In this document: positions 12,471 through 22,899 of the stretch, piece after piece | How positions within the stretch are numbered: the first letter of the stretch is position 1 | How the letters are laid out: each line of letters begins with the position of its first letter | Source of the DNA: Cheiracanthium punctorium | Taxonomy: Eukaryota > Arthropoda > Arachnida > Araneae > Cheiracanthiidae | Assembly: GCA_038373885.1 (NCBI GenBank) | Contig: JAWZYV010019475.1 | Coordinates: 718,001 to 782,000, forward strand | DNA length: 64,000 bases | Direction: 5' to 3' | Position numbers and translations under genes: made by a program | The notes under the pieces: model-generated | Told to the model about the DNA's origin: nothing | Seen by the model: only the letters and a program-made list of their open reading frames with translations | The model's database searches: none

Positions 12471-13124
12471 TGAGGGTAGGCGGTGTACAATGAATCATAC
12501 TGTCAAAAATCAGTAGGATTTGTCGTAGAAAGTTGTAACGCACGCACCTATTATATAAATATATGTTCCAGTTACTGGTATGATTTGGAGACAATCGCTT
12601 TTTACATCAAGAATAAAACAAAATTATTAGATTTTCACCATTGGAAGTAAGTTTCATTATTAAAAGTAATTTTGTTTTACCTCCTAGTTCTCATATGTGT
12701 AATTATTTATTTTCAAATATTGTGATCAATTTGTTATGGTCTCCAAAAGCCAAAAATAAAAATAATAATATTGGGAATAAGAAAAAGTTTATTTTGTAGT
12801 CACAGTGCGAGGTACAATGAAACATGTTGCCCGGGTGAATGCATTCACTTAAAAATAAAAATGTTACTATTAAATATTTCGATTGAGATCTCCATCGAAC
12901 ACATAAAGTTAACAAGGAATTGTTTTTAAATCGTATTCCATCTTCTTGAAAGTGTGAAGATGGTGATAAACCAGATTGTCTTTCAACTAACAATCCAAAC
13001 AGTACAGATTAGGAGCTATATTCACATAACATTTATGACACAACAGTATCGCTCTAAATGATTATGGTTTAATCAAGGAAGGTGAACTTTAAAATGTACT
13101 CTGTTGGGGAAATGATAAATTCTA

Positions 13125-14055
13125 CAGAGGGTGTTTACACATTTTTAGAACGATTTCGGGGCCGTTTAATTGATGTTTAAAATGTAAAGACTATTTTTTT
13201 TAATGTTCGATCTGATAACCTTTTTTCTGGACTATACGTCTGCATCGTGATTTCCATGATAGAAGAGCTTTTCGTAAAATTTCCAGGGGTATTGTTTTCC
13301 ATTCCTCTTCCACTACTTTCCAGAGTCCATCTATTGTGGTGGGTTTGAGTTTAGAAAGAGCTCTTTTTAAAAGACCAAAGGCACAATAGTCCATAGGTGA
13401 AACGTCAGGGGACTTCGCAGGAATATGTTTAAAAGGTATATATGCAATCCCTGTATCAGTCTTCATTTTTTCAAGGAATGCAGTGGTATTTTTCGAAGTA
13501 TGACTTGTATTGAGCCACATGTCTCGGCAAAAGCTGGTGAACATTATGTTTTTTAGCTTTTTTAAGTTGTAAATATTGGTTTATTATTTTATTTATTGTT
13601 GCTACAGATGTATCTAAAGACTTTGCAATTGATCTCTGTGTTGGCGGATTTTCTTCTGTTACCAGCGATTTCACTTTAGAAACGTTTCAAACAGTACGTA
13701 CCTTTTTTGGATATTCGTTTGGAGTCTTCTTTCCATGTAGAAACAATGATTGACGGTTTTTACCTTGCCGATTAATAATATTGCTTATTTTGCACTTAGA
13801 AATTTTAATACCATGCATTTCACAACGTTTTTGAATTATGGAATAAGAATATTTCTCTTCGGAAAGCGCAAAAACATATCCTTCAATCCACAGCTTGTTT
13901 ACATATGACATTTTGAAAAAGAATAAATTTAAAAGTAGCAGACGATATTTCTCATTTCAAATAATAATCTCTTGCCAAAAATTTTTTATTCTAAAAGATT
14001 TACTTTTTTTTAATTCTTTATCGAAATCGTTCTAAAAATGTGTAAATACCCTCTG
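13125..14055 (-). mobile_element. Internally deleted mariner-type transposon, 931 bp
   Basis: The left end CAGAGGGTGTTTACACATTT and the complement of the right end CAGAGGGTATTTACACATTT match over at least 34 bp, through TTAGAACGATTTCG. TA dinucleotides at 13,123-13,124 and 14,056-14,057 form the expected target duplication. The interior carries a broken transposase on the minus strand. The element is too short for a full copy of this family (about 1.3 kb), consistent with an internal deletion. Confidence 0.92.
13203..13911 (-). pseudogene. Mariner-superfamily transposase, deleted and frameshifted
   Basis: Reading from 13,911 downward, the first 74 codons (start MSYVNKLWIEGY) hold the N-terminal helix-turn-helix region. 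A frameshift near 13,687 leads into a second frame with TEENPPTQRSIAKSLDTS, a second helix-turn-helix, then HNVHQLLPRHVA. Near 13,510 the reading changes again to SHTSKNTTAFLEKM and runs through the C-terminal catalytic block AKSPDVSPMDYCAFGLLKRA to the end QIEH. In full-length relatives about 100 residues with the first two catalytic aspartates lie between LPRH and SHTSK; here they are absent. Only the last acidic residue (the D of SPMD) remains. The copy cannot be active but its ends could still be recognised by a related enzyme. The family comparison is from memory. Confidence 0.85.
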
Positions 14056-14086
14056 TAATTAAACGGAATATGAAGTTCTGTACGTC

Positions 14087-14135
14087 AAACGACTGCGACG
14101 AAGCTTCAAATTTTTGAGTTTGGTCGCAGTCGTTT
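14087..14135. repeat. Hairpin with 13-nt perfect arms
   Basis: AAACGACTGCGAC at 14,087-14,099 pairs exactly with GTCGCAGTCGTTT at 14,123-14,135 across a 23-nt loop. It lies 31 bp beyond the mariner element and is GC-richer than its surroundings. Confidence 0.85.
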
Positions 14136-15444
14136 GAGTTTGGAAACATACATTTTTATTTAAATCCTAAATTGTAATCCTAAATATATTTAAATCCTAA
14201 ATTGTATCAAAACTACAATCTCCTGTTCCTTCGGATGGTACAGAAAGAAAAGTAGAAATGATAATTTTTGAATTTGATTTAAGTAAATATAAATATAAAA
14301 GAAAAACTATAGGCTAATCTCCAATAAAAGTATTATGTTTTCATCTTAAGCGATAACAGTTTGATTAAATTCGTTTTTTTTTTCATTTACATTTCATATT
14401 TATGTCTCACTAATGTTTATTCTAAATGTATGTAAAGTATATATACTAAAATTTAAGTTTTTACTTATATTATCTGAGTGTCTCTGAAGTGTTATTAAGT
14501 ATGTCATTGTACTCCGGTATACGGGGTACAATGAAACACTGTCAGACATTTAACTTTTGTAATTGTTTAAATATGAAGATGCTATTTACAAAATCATAAA
14601 AATTCATTTATATGGGGAAAAAAGTAGGTTAAAAGTATCGATTAATTTCATTTTTGTACATACAAATTTGTGAACAGAGGAAAAATTGTGTAAATTTTGC
14701 TACCCCGTTTTCCCCTACACATTATAACAAAAGCTTGATTTTAAACTAAGAAGTTCCGGTGTTTACGATCACAGCATGGTTGTCCATATCAGTAGCTTTT
14801 GGAAAAATCTCTTGCACTTGTAAAGGAGGGCACGAACTGTTTAGGGCTGAAATGGTACAAAAAAATATTCACTATGCTTGGAAAATCTTCCCTGTAATGA
14901 ATTTTAATGGAAGGGGATTCTAGCTTCCCCTGGAAGTCAGATTAAAACTGTATTTTTTATGACATTGTAAAAAGTCGAATTTAATTCAGTATATGAAACT
15001 ATAGTATTGAACCGCATAAAATACGGAAATTGAAAAGTGTGTTAATATTTTTTAGTTTAAAAAATAATATAACGATATTTTGAATAGAGAAAAAACAATA
15101 AACCTATTAAAATGAAAAGAGAATTTACAATATGCAGTTATAACATTTACAATAGCTTATTAACTTAGCATGACATAAATACAGTACTATTATTTTAACC
15201 ATCGTAACCGATGTTTGTGAGGAGCTTGGATTGTACTGACTTTTAAACATATTTACTTATGTTATTACGCATCTCTAGTCAGACAAGAAGAAAATTTATT
15301 TTGTGGCGCTTTGAACGATGATGATTTCAATGTAAACAAAATATATCAGTTTTTCTTTTTATGAGTTTTCGAAGTATATATTCTTTTTCACATAGAATAA
15401 AAATATTTTTCCTGAAAATATTAGTTATGTGACTTCGCTTTTCA

Positions 15445-15485
<41 letters not shown>
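15445..15485. repeat. (AAT)n microsatellite
   Basis: Thirteen or so uninterrupted AAT units. Confidence 0.95.
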
Positions 15486-15487
<2 letters not shown>

Positions 15488-15687
15488 TGTTAAGGGTTAT
15501 TATTTTTTATTATTATTTTATAAAATGAAGTATGAAAATTTAATTACTTTTTAACAATAAATATGCTACTTCCAAGTCTGAATAACTATATAATTCTTCA
15601 AAATTTGTATTTTTACGTTTGTTTGCATCCTAAATTTAAATATCTTAAATAATTTTAAATTCGTACATGTAATTTGTATATATGATT

Positions 15688-15689
<2 letters not shown>

Positions 15690-15734
<45 letters not shown>

Positions 15735-15748
15735 GCATATATATATAA
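15690..15748. repeat. (TA)n microsatellite
   Basis: About 59 bp of alternating TA, followed by a short second TA run after CGC. Confidence 0.95.
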
Positions 15749-16523
15749 GCAGCCGGCTAATTTCTAAAAGACCCCGAAAAGATTTTCCGGATAAAATTTA
15801 GGTTTGGAAAACTGGTTGTCTAGTTAATTCATTTCGTACCTACACCATCAATATATCTGTCAACATACCAAGTTTGAATAATCCGGTGTTATCTAAAATT
15901 AAATTCAGATGTGAGTTGATTTCAGTATCATTAGATCACTCTACGAAAAGCATTAAGTCGTTTGACAGCATCAGCTTGTGATATGTCTATATTTCTATCC
16001 ATTCCGTCATTCTCCATTTTAATTAAATGAGTAAGTCATCTCTCATTGGTATAACGACGCAAAAACTGAAGATCAAAAGTCAGAAATTCAAAATTCCGCA
16101 TGATTAATTTCATAAATGATTGCGAAAAAGCAAAACAAAACAACAACAAAAAATGTTTGAAACGGCTTATTACATTTCAAGTGTCTTAATTGAAAAACCA
16201 AAACCTTTGGATTATTCTTTTCCAACACAAGGTTTCGCTAACATTATTTAATGCATTTTATGTCGTACGATAATTTCATCATATACCTCCGAAATTTCTC
16301 TTTGCAAAATTAAGCATAATTTGTTGAATAAGATTAAACTGTCCTACGGAACTGTTATTGTTTGGTGAACTAGATGACGGCATCACAAGATTTCTCGAAG
16401 TGGGTCTTTTGAGAAACGATTTTAGTCATCCCAAGTTTAAAATATAAGAATATCGCCACTCTATCATTACTTTATTCATTTATGTTATAATGTTACCATG
16501 GTGCTTTCTCAGACAATATAATA

Positions 16524-16876
16524 CCCCGTTTACTCGCGTGATAGTCTCACTTTTTTGCCAATTTTTATCGTGAAAGTATAGGTGCGACTATTATGCGGGG
16601 AAATCTACTACATAATACTTGTACCCTTTAATGCTAAAACATTACTGGTATTATAATAAAACAACTAACTTACCAAATGTTTCCAGTTTATCTGCCGTAT
16701 ATTAAATAATATTTTCTTCAATTGTACATAAAAACGAGACATTTTTATTTTTATTGTAATATTTTTAGACACGAATGAAAGCCAAATAAGTGACTGCGAC
16801 TTTTATGCGGGGAAAATGTTTTGGCGATTTTTTCTGCTTCAAAACGGGGGTGCGACTATTATGCGACTAAACACGG
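16524..16876. mobile_element. 353-bp pogo-like MITE with TA target duplication
   Basis: The left end CCCCGTTTACTCGCGTGATA and the complement of the right end CCGTGTTTAGTCGCATAATA form imperfect terminal inverted repeats that continue as GT(C/-)(T/G)CAC. TA flanks it at 16,522-16,523 and 16,877-16,878. The subterminal motif TGCGACT(A/T)TTATGCGGGGAAA occurs near both ends (about 16,592 and 16,805) and again as TGCGACTATTATGCGAC near 16,850. There is no coding region. The style fits pogo-group non-autonomous elements. Confidence 0.8.
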
Positions 16877-16899
16877 TATTCACTTAAGTTTCATTGGAA

Positions 16900-19800
16900 G
16901 GACTAATGGCTTTCAAACATAGATTTAAATGGAAGATCGCTGTGACAGTCAGGACCTTGAAAAACCATGTATGTAGTCATGTAGGTACGCACTATTCATC
17001 ATGCCCATATGATCATACTTTCCGAAAATAGTCAAGCTTACTACAAATATATTTTCTTCCTATGTAAGGAGTCCTGTAAACATAACTTAAAAAAATATAT
17101 GTATCCGGACCATCATATCAGTTTCCTATTAAAACACATTATTTTTGCATAAAATGACTCTTTGTGGTATAATCTGAACCGTTTTTTAGAAGCTTAACAT
17201 GAGAGCTCAATGTTGTGTTATCTATTTTCAATATGAGCAACTGCCCATTAGAAAAACCCTTATTCAAATCATCCTACCATACAAAGAGTTTCTTCTCACC
17301 TCATTTTCGTTTTCACTCTTCATGAGGCAAATTTCTTATTCATTGTTCTTTCTAATAATACATACCTTTTTTTAATCTTCGTGGCAGATTTATTTTACTA
17401 CATATCGTTACATTAACTTACGTACTCTCTTTCTCTTGCATTTTTCTAGAAAACACCACATACTGTAACTCTGAAAAAGAAAGAGTTGTTTGATTTGATT
17501 TACTGTTAAACTATACAATGTTTCAAAAGGAGACAGAAAAAAACCATAGAGGAAGAAAGAAAGAAAAGAAAAAAAAATCTCCTTCATAGCTTCAGTTCAA
17601 TAAAATTTCATTCAATTGAATATCCAGACTTCATATTAAACCTTAGAAAGTTTCCGGAGAGAAAAAATGAAACCAAAACTGCTTACCTCAGACCGATTTT
17701 GAAAGACATTGATGTTGATTGATTAAGTGGCATTCATTAAAAAAAATATTCTGAGATCGTACGAACATTAGTTAAAATACACATAGAACAGAAACTTGCG
17801 GGAAAGAACTTCTCGGAGGAAAAAAAATAATTCTCTAGTGGCTGTTCAAACGTCACCTAATCGAAAAACAATTTCTTGGAAAGAGTTTTACATTGTAATG
17901 AGCTCTATAAATATGATTTTAAAACTATTAAGGATTGAAAATTAATGATCTTTTGAAGTTTTAAGAAAAAGTTTTAAAAGTTAAAATTAAAAAAAAAGCT
18001 TTTTTTGCAAATGTAGTGAAATTATTTTTCTTTATTTAAATATTTTGGGTATAAATGAAACATTTCAATTTCTATTTTACAAGTTGAGTCACAGTATACA
18101 TTTTATTTAAAGTTTGAGCTTTCAAATTAAGAAATTTTTTTTGTGGAACATCCTTAAAATAAATAGTTGAAAGAGGTGAAACAGTTTCGAAAAGAAATAC
18201 TTTTTCAAAAAAGCCTGTAAAGCTCTAAAGATAAATTTATAATTGTTTTTAATGAAATAGCTTTGAAAGCTAATAATATTTAAATATAATAACAATAAAT
18301 TAATCCAAATTATTGACACTAATGCCCAACAGTGCAACTTTTATCACATACCACTGTCAACTTTTGTACAACTTTCATATCATTCAAAAGTCTGAAAGAA
18401 GCCAGCAATATTCTGAGCACTCCTTAATAAAAATTAATAGAGTAAAAGCTCTAGCCTTGCGTAATTTTTTCCCTTGTGTTAAAATTTTTATTTTCTCTAT
18501 TAATTTTTTATCAGGCTTGTGGCATGTTTTGTTTACTTACGAGGAATGTTTTTAATTTGTTTACTAAAATTTAAAAAAAAGAAAACATCAAAATTATGAT
18601 CATTTAAATTGTTTCAATGATCATAATTTCGATCACTGAAACAATGATTTAAAAAAAATTAAATCGTGATTACGTGACAATGTGTATTATTCAAGAACTC
18701 GTTTTTCAACTAAAAACTACATTTCTACAAATCCATTTAGTAAACTAAGCCCAATCTAAAATCGCTTTTTAGTCAAGGAAACATGAAAAACTACATTTTT
18801 TTAAGCACCAACTTTTCACTCCATTGTTGGTGATATAAACCATTTGGCAGTCTAGTTAATTAACTTTTTATTCCTTTAAATGTTTTGTTTTAGAATAAAT
18901 CTTTAAAATTCAATCTTTAAAAAGGCTTAAATATTCTTCATAACTCCGAACCTATATCAACGGCGATATATCTGTGTGATCTTAAGTTTAATATTTAGTA
19001 TTAAAAAATTTATCCCAATGTATAATTTCAAAAATTAAAAGTTTGCAAGTATAAATAATTTGTTAAAAATTTCAAAAAATAAAATTTGTTTATAAATCCA
19101 TTTCGATCTTTATGTAGGAAAAAGTCACGAGTACTTGAACTAACGTATGAAAAAAAAAACTATTGGATATTTGTCACCTGCCTTTACTTACTTAACTAAA
19201 ATCAACAAAACGAAATAAACTTGGTCGTAGTTAAATGACACTCCCATTGATGTTAAATTTTCTGTGTTTTGGTCTAAGTTTACTATTTTCTTTTGCCACG
19301 TAAAAGTAGATACATTTATATTGTCTCTAGAGAGGAGAAAATTCCTGACTCAGTAGTTTAAAAGCCCTTAAAAGTAAAAAAAAAGGACATGAAATGAAAA
19401 GAAATGGAAAAACGGTTTTGATTTAATTCCTTTGTTGAAGAATCATTTAATTTAATGCTATTGATCAAAATAATTACAAAATTGAAATTTAAATACTACC
19501 TAGAAAGTTTACTTGTATAGATTTAGATGAATTATTTCATGTACCTGATTGGAGAAAATGCGTTATCATACTGATTTTTTCTTCCATCTCCGTTTCTTTC
19601 CTACAGTGTGAATAGAAGTATTCTGACATTCTTCCCTGTGTTTGTATCATCTCTGAGCAAAGAGCACAACAACAACAAAAAAAAAAAGATGTAAATGTAA
19701 AACCATACATTAGGATTGAATATAACATAATCTTATGTTTGAAAAAAGTTATGTTGCAAGAAAAAAAATTAAATCGAAATAAGTTCTAATAAATAACATT

Positions 19801-19979
19801 TATCTTATAGATAAATCCATACTAATACGAATTCCCTAAAATATATCTGTTCTACTCAAAAAGAAAAAAAAAAAGAAATTAAAAAACTGGAATGTTTTAT
19901 TTAAAATGCAATATTTTACTGCATTGCTTCAATTGACGATTTTTTAAAAGCTCTATTCAAACCCTTCTATTTTTTTCAG
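16900..19979 (+). other. Upstream flank or intron of the FGFRL1-like gene
   Basis: Exon 19,980 begins in phase 1, so coding sequence must precede it. No convincing upstream exon, signal peptide or Ig domain could be recognised here, so this stretch is probably part of a long intron. It contains only low-complexity AT sequence and a small inverted repeat (TTATGATCAT facing ATGATCATAA, near 18,594-18,626). Confidence 0.5.
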
Positions 19980-20267
19980 GAAAGCCACGCTTCACCCAAA
20001 TTTCGAAATTTCCAAACTCTATCATCCAAAGACTAGTTGGAACATCTGTCCAGCTAAAATGCTTTGCTAAAGGAGATCCAAAACCTCAGATTTCGTGGTT
20101 AAAAAATGGAAAGCCCCTTCCAGATTCTAATTTGTCTTCTCATTTGAGAGGTGGTCACTGGATTCTCCATTTACAAAATTTACAAGCTTCGGACACTGGA
20201 AATTATACTTGCTTAGTATCAAACACTCAAGGTCATATCACCGCAAGCTTTGTAGTCAAAGTTATAG
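19980..20267 (+). CDS. FGFRL1: FGFRL1-like exon: second Ig domain
   Basis: The acceptor is a polypyrimidine tract ending TTTTTTCAG and the donor is ATAG|GTAAAT. The 288-nt exon is phase 1 at both ends, which is typical of a whole Ig domain exon. It encodes KPRFTQISKFPNS, then the domain cysteines in VQLKC and NYTC, the core tryptophan in ISWLKNG and the D-x-G-x-Y-x-C signature DTGNYTC. NYT is a potential N-glycosylation site. The phrase WLKNG and the GHW.L stretch are characteristic of FGFR/FGFRL1 Ig2. Confidence 0.92.
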
Positions 20268-22313
20268 GTAAATAAATATATGCTATGCATTCAAATTTTA
20301 AATATAATTATTAAAAATTTATGTTTTTTTAATTTCTTTAAGTCCATAATCATACATCCACTTTCTTTTTTATTGCTGTTTTATGGGGGAAAAAACATTT
20401 TTTTAGATCGAGTCAGAGACAAACCACAATTTATCAATGGTTATCCTGCCAATGTAACTGCTCATGAAGGAGATCCAGTAGCTTTGCAGTGTTTGCTAGC
20501 AAGTGACACTCCTCCCCACGTCCAGGTATGTATATTATTAATCTATGCAACTCTGCATAAAACTGAATTCAATTAAAACATTTTTCATTATGTACTGCAC
20601 AAACATTTTAAACTGAAAAACTTTATTTCATGCTTTATGGCAACTGTAGTCGTAGCTTAGATCAATATCACAAATGGCATTTACTGTCAACCATTTTAAA
20701 CGGGCTCTTACTATTCGGTTTGCTCCATAAGAGTCATGTGATGGTACTTTAAAAAATTAAAATAAAGGAAATTCCTGCGAAAAGCATCGGGAATTCAAAG
20801 GAATCAATATGAAATTCACTAAGATAATCATATTGATTTCTTGAAAAATCCTTTTTTTCAAAATGCAGTAGGGATAGCGCTGAAAAATGTTTTCTGTTGG
20901 CTATCAGACAATCCCAAAGATTTTTCACGAATTCCCTGCAGAAACCTTTGTCGTGGTTTGACAGAATGTTTTTTCTGAGGGAAAAAAATGTGCAACTCCA
21001 TGGATAGGAATGTTTATATGTTTCTAGAATACTTTTAAAAAGATTTTGTGATGTCCAATGTCTTTTCTTTTTTTTTCAACCTATCTCTTGTGATAAATAG
21101 GTTTTTGGAAAAATTCTAGTGTCACGCAAATAATTGGAACTTAAAGACAATGCTTCAGTGATTCACTTTATAGATAGAAAATTAAGCTACATACAACATG
21201 ACCTCAAATGCATACTTTATTCTTCATTTATACGTGCACATAAATATAATAGGTATGATAATACATTTAAATTATATAAATGAATCGAAAAGAGATAAAT
21301 GAAAATTTTAATAGAAAAAAATCTTAATCGATACTTGTCATTTATTTAAGTAAAATTTTATTTCCAGCTTTAATTAATTAAAATCTTAAAATTATCTTTC
21401 AGTTATTCAGTTTTTTCGGACAGTTTAATCTTTCATCTCCATTCTCATTGATAAAGTGACACCCGCATTTGTTCTTTCTGTTCTATAATGCGTGTTGTTT
21501 AGATTGTAATACTTCGAATATCATGTTCTTTCCGATAGTGGTTGAAGCACATTCCTCTTTCTGCTACTGGAGCACTAGAGCCTCATTACCATCCTATCAA
21601 ATTGCTTGGAGAATATTATCATGTTCTGAAGTCAACCGAAGTCACCGAGAGAACCGATGGTCTTTTTCTTAGCCAGCTACTGTTTAAAAGAGTAGTTGTC
21701 AATGACTCTGGCAAATACATCTGTCTGGGAGCGAATGCAATGGGATTCAGCTCTCGAAGTGCCTTCCTGACAGTCATATCAGGTGACTTTTTTATAATTA
21801 TTATTATTATTCTGTAGCCTTATATTAAGACATTTTAAGGATAACGGTTGCAAAAGGTTATTATTATCTGGCGTTTTTTTTTCTGCTCTATGCTTTCAAA
21901 GACACCAAGTTACATTCTATGGTTGTTGTTTTGTCTCAATAGGAACATTTCCTGACTCTTTTGGCACGAACACCATATCCATTCCTTTCCCATTGCTGAT
22001 CGCCGCCGTTGTTTGTGGAGCCATTATAGTCGCAGGCCTTTTGGGTATTATTATGTTTTGCCGCAGTCGTAAAGAGAGCTCAACAACTACTAGAGACAGC
22101 TCTTCCGCTGTCACCACAACTACAAGCCGATCTTCCTCAAAAACAGGAAGTAGTGGCACCACAGAGAGGAAGCACTCATATGTAGGATTGACATATCAAC
22201 CCCACTTAAATGGTATTGCAATTAGAGAAGAGCCAACTATACCGTCCCAAACTAGAATTTACACATCAGGACAGCTGCATAGGACAGTGCCACTGAACTC
22301 AATTTTCCTCTAA
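19980..22313 (+). CDS. FGFRL1: FGF receptor-like 1 (FGFRL1-like), 3' part of gene, four exons
   Basis: Single-pass cell-surface receptor related to FGF receptors but without a tyrosine kinase. In animals the family binds FGFs and heparan sulfate and acts as a decoy or adhesion partner at the plasma membrane. Exons join as 19,980-20,267, 20,407-20,525, 21,539-21,782 and 21,943-22,313, all with AG/GT borders and compatible phases 1, 1, 0, 1. The predicted partial protein of about 340 residues has an FGFR-type Ig2 (SVQLKC, ISWLKNGKPL, DTGNYTC), an Ig3 split at the classic FGFR position just before WLKH (VALQC, DSGKYICLGAN), a transmembrane helix and a cytoplasmic tail of about 80 residues. The absence of a kinase exon before the stop distinguishes it from a true FGFR. 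The 5' exons are missing from what I can read. A kinase-less FGFR paralogue is the main alternative name. Confidence 0.85.
20407..20525 (+). CDS. FGFRL1: FGFRL1-like exon: first half of third Ig domain
   Basis: The acceptor is TTTTTTAG and the donor CCAG|GTATGT. The exon is 119 nt, phase 1 to phase 0. It encodes DRVRDKPQFINGYPANVT (NVT is a potential glycosylation site), the first Ig3 cysteine in VALQCLLAS, and ends PPHVQ. The preceding intron is only 139 bp. Confidence 0.92.
21539..21782 (+). CDS. FGFRL1: FGFRL1-like exon: second half of third Ig domain
   Basis: The acceptor is TTTCCGATAG and the donor TCAG|GTGACT. The exon is 244 nt, phase 0 to phase 1. It starts WLKHIPLS, continues through YYHVLKSTEVTERT and reaches the second cysteine in DSGKYICLGANAMGFSSRSA. 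The GNS/GANxxGFSxxSA end is a hallmark of FGFR-family Ig3. The intron before it (1,013 bp) contains no recognised element. Confidence 0.92.
21943..22313 (+). CDS. FGFRL1: FGFRL1-like last exon: transmembrane helix and cytoplasmic tail
   Basis: The acceptor is TTTTGTCTCAATAG and the stop TAA is at 22,311-22,313. A short linker (GTFPDSFGTN) leads to a hydrophobic helix of about 25 residues, FPLLIAAVVCGAIIVAGLLG plus IIMFC, followed by the stop-transfer RSRKES. The tail is rich in Ser and Thr (TTTRDSSSAVTTTTSRSSS) and ends with GLTYQPHLNGIAIREEPT and HRTVPLNSIFL. No kinase motif and no His-rich tract like that of vertebrate FGFRL1 is present. Confidence 0.9.
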
Positions 22314-22470
22314 GCTCTGTAAAGTTTGTATTATATGTGTTGATGACACTTCTGGTTACGTGATATGTTCGTCCTATAAATTTGTGTGCAATCAAGACTC
22401 GTTTCATTATCATATCAATCACTGTGAGTAGAACTGTTGCCTCAGTAAAGAAAAATAAATAAAAATGCTG
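22314..22470 (+). other. Probable 3' UTR of the FGFRL1-like gene
   Basis: Sequence after the stop codon contains an AATAAA polyadenylation signal at 22,454-22,459. Further AATAAA motifs lie near 22,598 and 22,831, so the UTR could be longer. The end is a prediction. Confidence 0.5.
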
Positions 22471-22899
22471 TGTAATATTAGTGTTGAGATTGTTGCTTTC
22501 AAAATGTTGGTTTTACATATTGATACTGCTGGACGTTAAATCGTTGTTTTAACATGAATGTAAAGAGAGAATTGCATATTTTCGACGAGTGAAGCTCAAT
22601 AAAGTAATATCAGATGACACTGGTCAACATAAAGTAAGGACGTTTCTATCGGTTAAACTTGAGACAAATGCTTATTTATCAGTGCGAGAATCGTGAACGA
22701 TTCCTTTTGGTGTATTCTCTTAACAACAGCCACAAAACTATCTGTAATGTACCATTTTTAATTTATTGAGTTAAAGAATGGTTACAATACTGTTGCAAGA
22801 AATTTGAAAACACGTTGTGTTTTTATGCAAAATAAACGTGACTTGACGTGAATAAAATCAATTTGTTACAAAAAATGTCACAATGATTTCCATTAATGT

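Larger units (their letters stand above)
12470..14720. repeat. Recurrent GGTACAATGAAACA-type repeat pieces
   Basis: Related phrases occur at about 12,482 (GTGTACAATGAATCATACTG), 12,808 (AGGTACAATGAAACATG) and 14,525 (GGGGTACAATGAAACACTGT). A facing CTACCCCGTTTTCCCCTA lies near 14,700. The pieces probably derive from one or more old transposon copies. The mariner element at 13,125-14,055 lies between them. Confidence 0.4.

Noticed and set aside
21917..22162. Minus-strand 81-codon frame
   Set aside because: It is the antisense shadow of the last FGFRL1-like exon.
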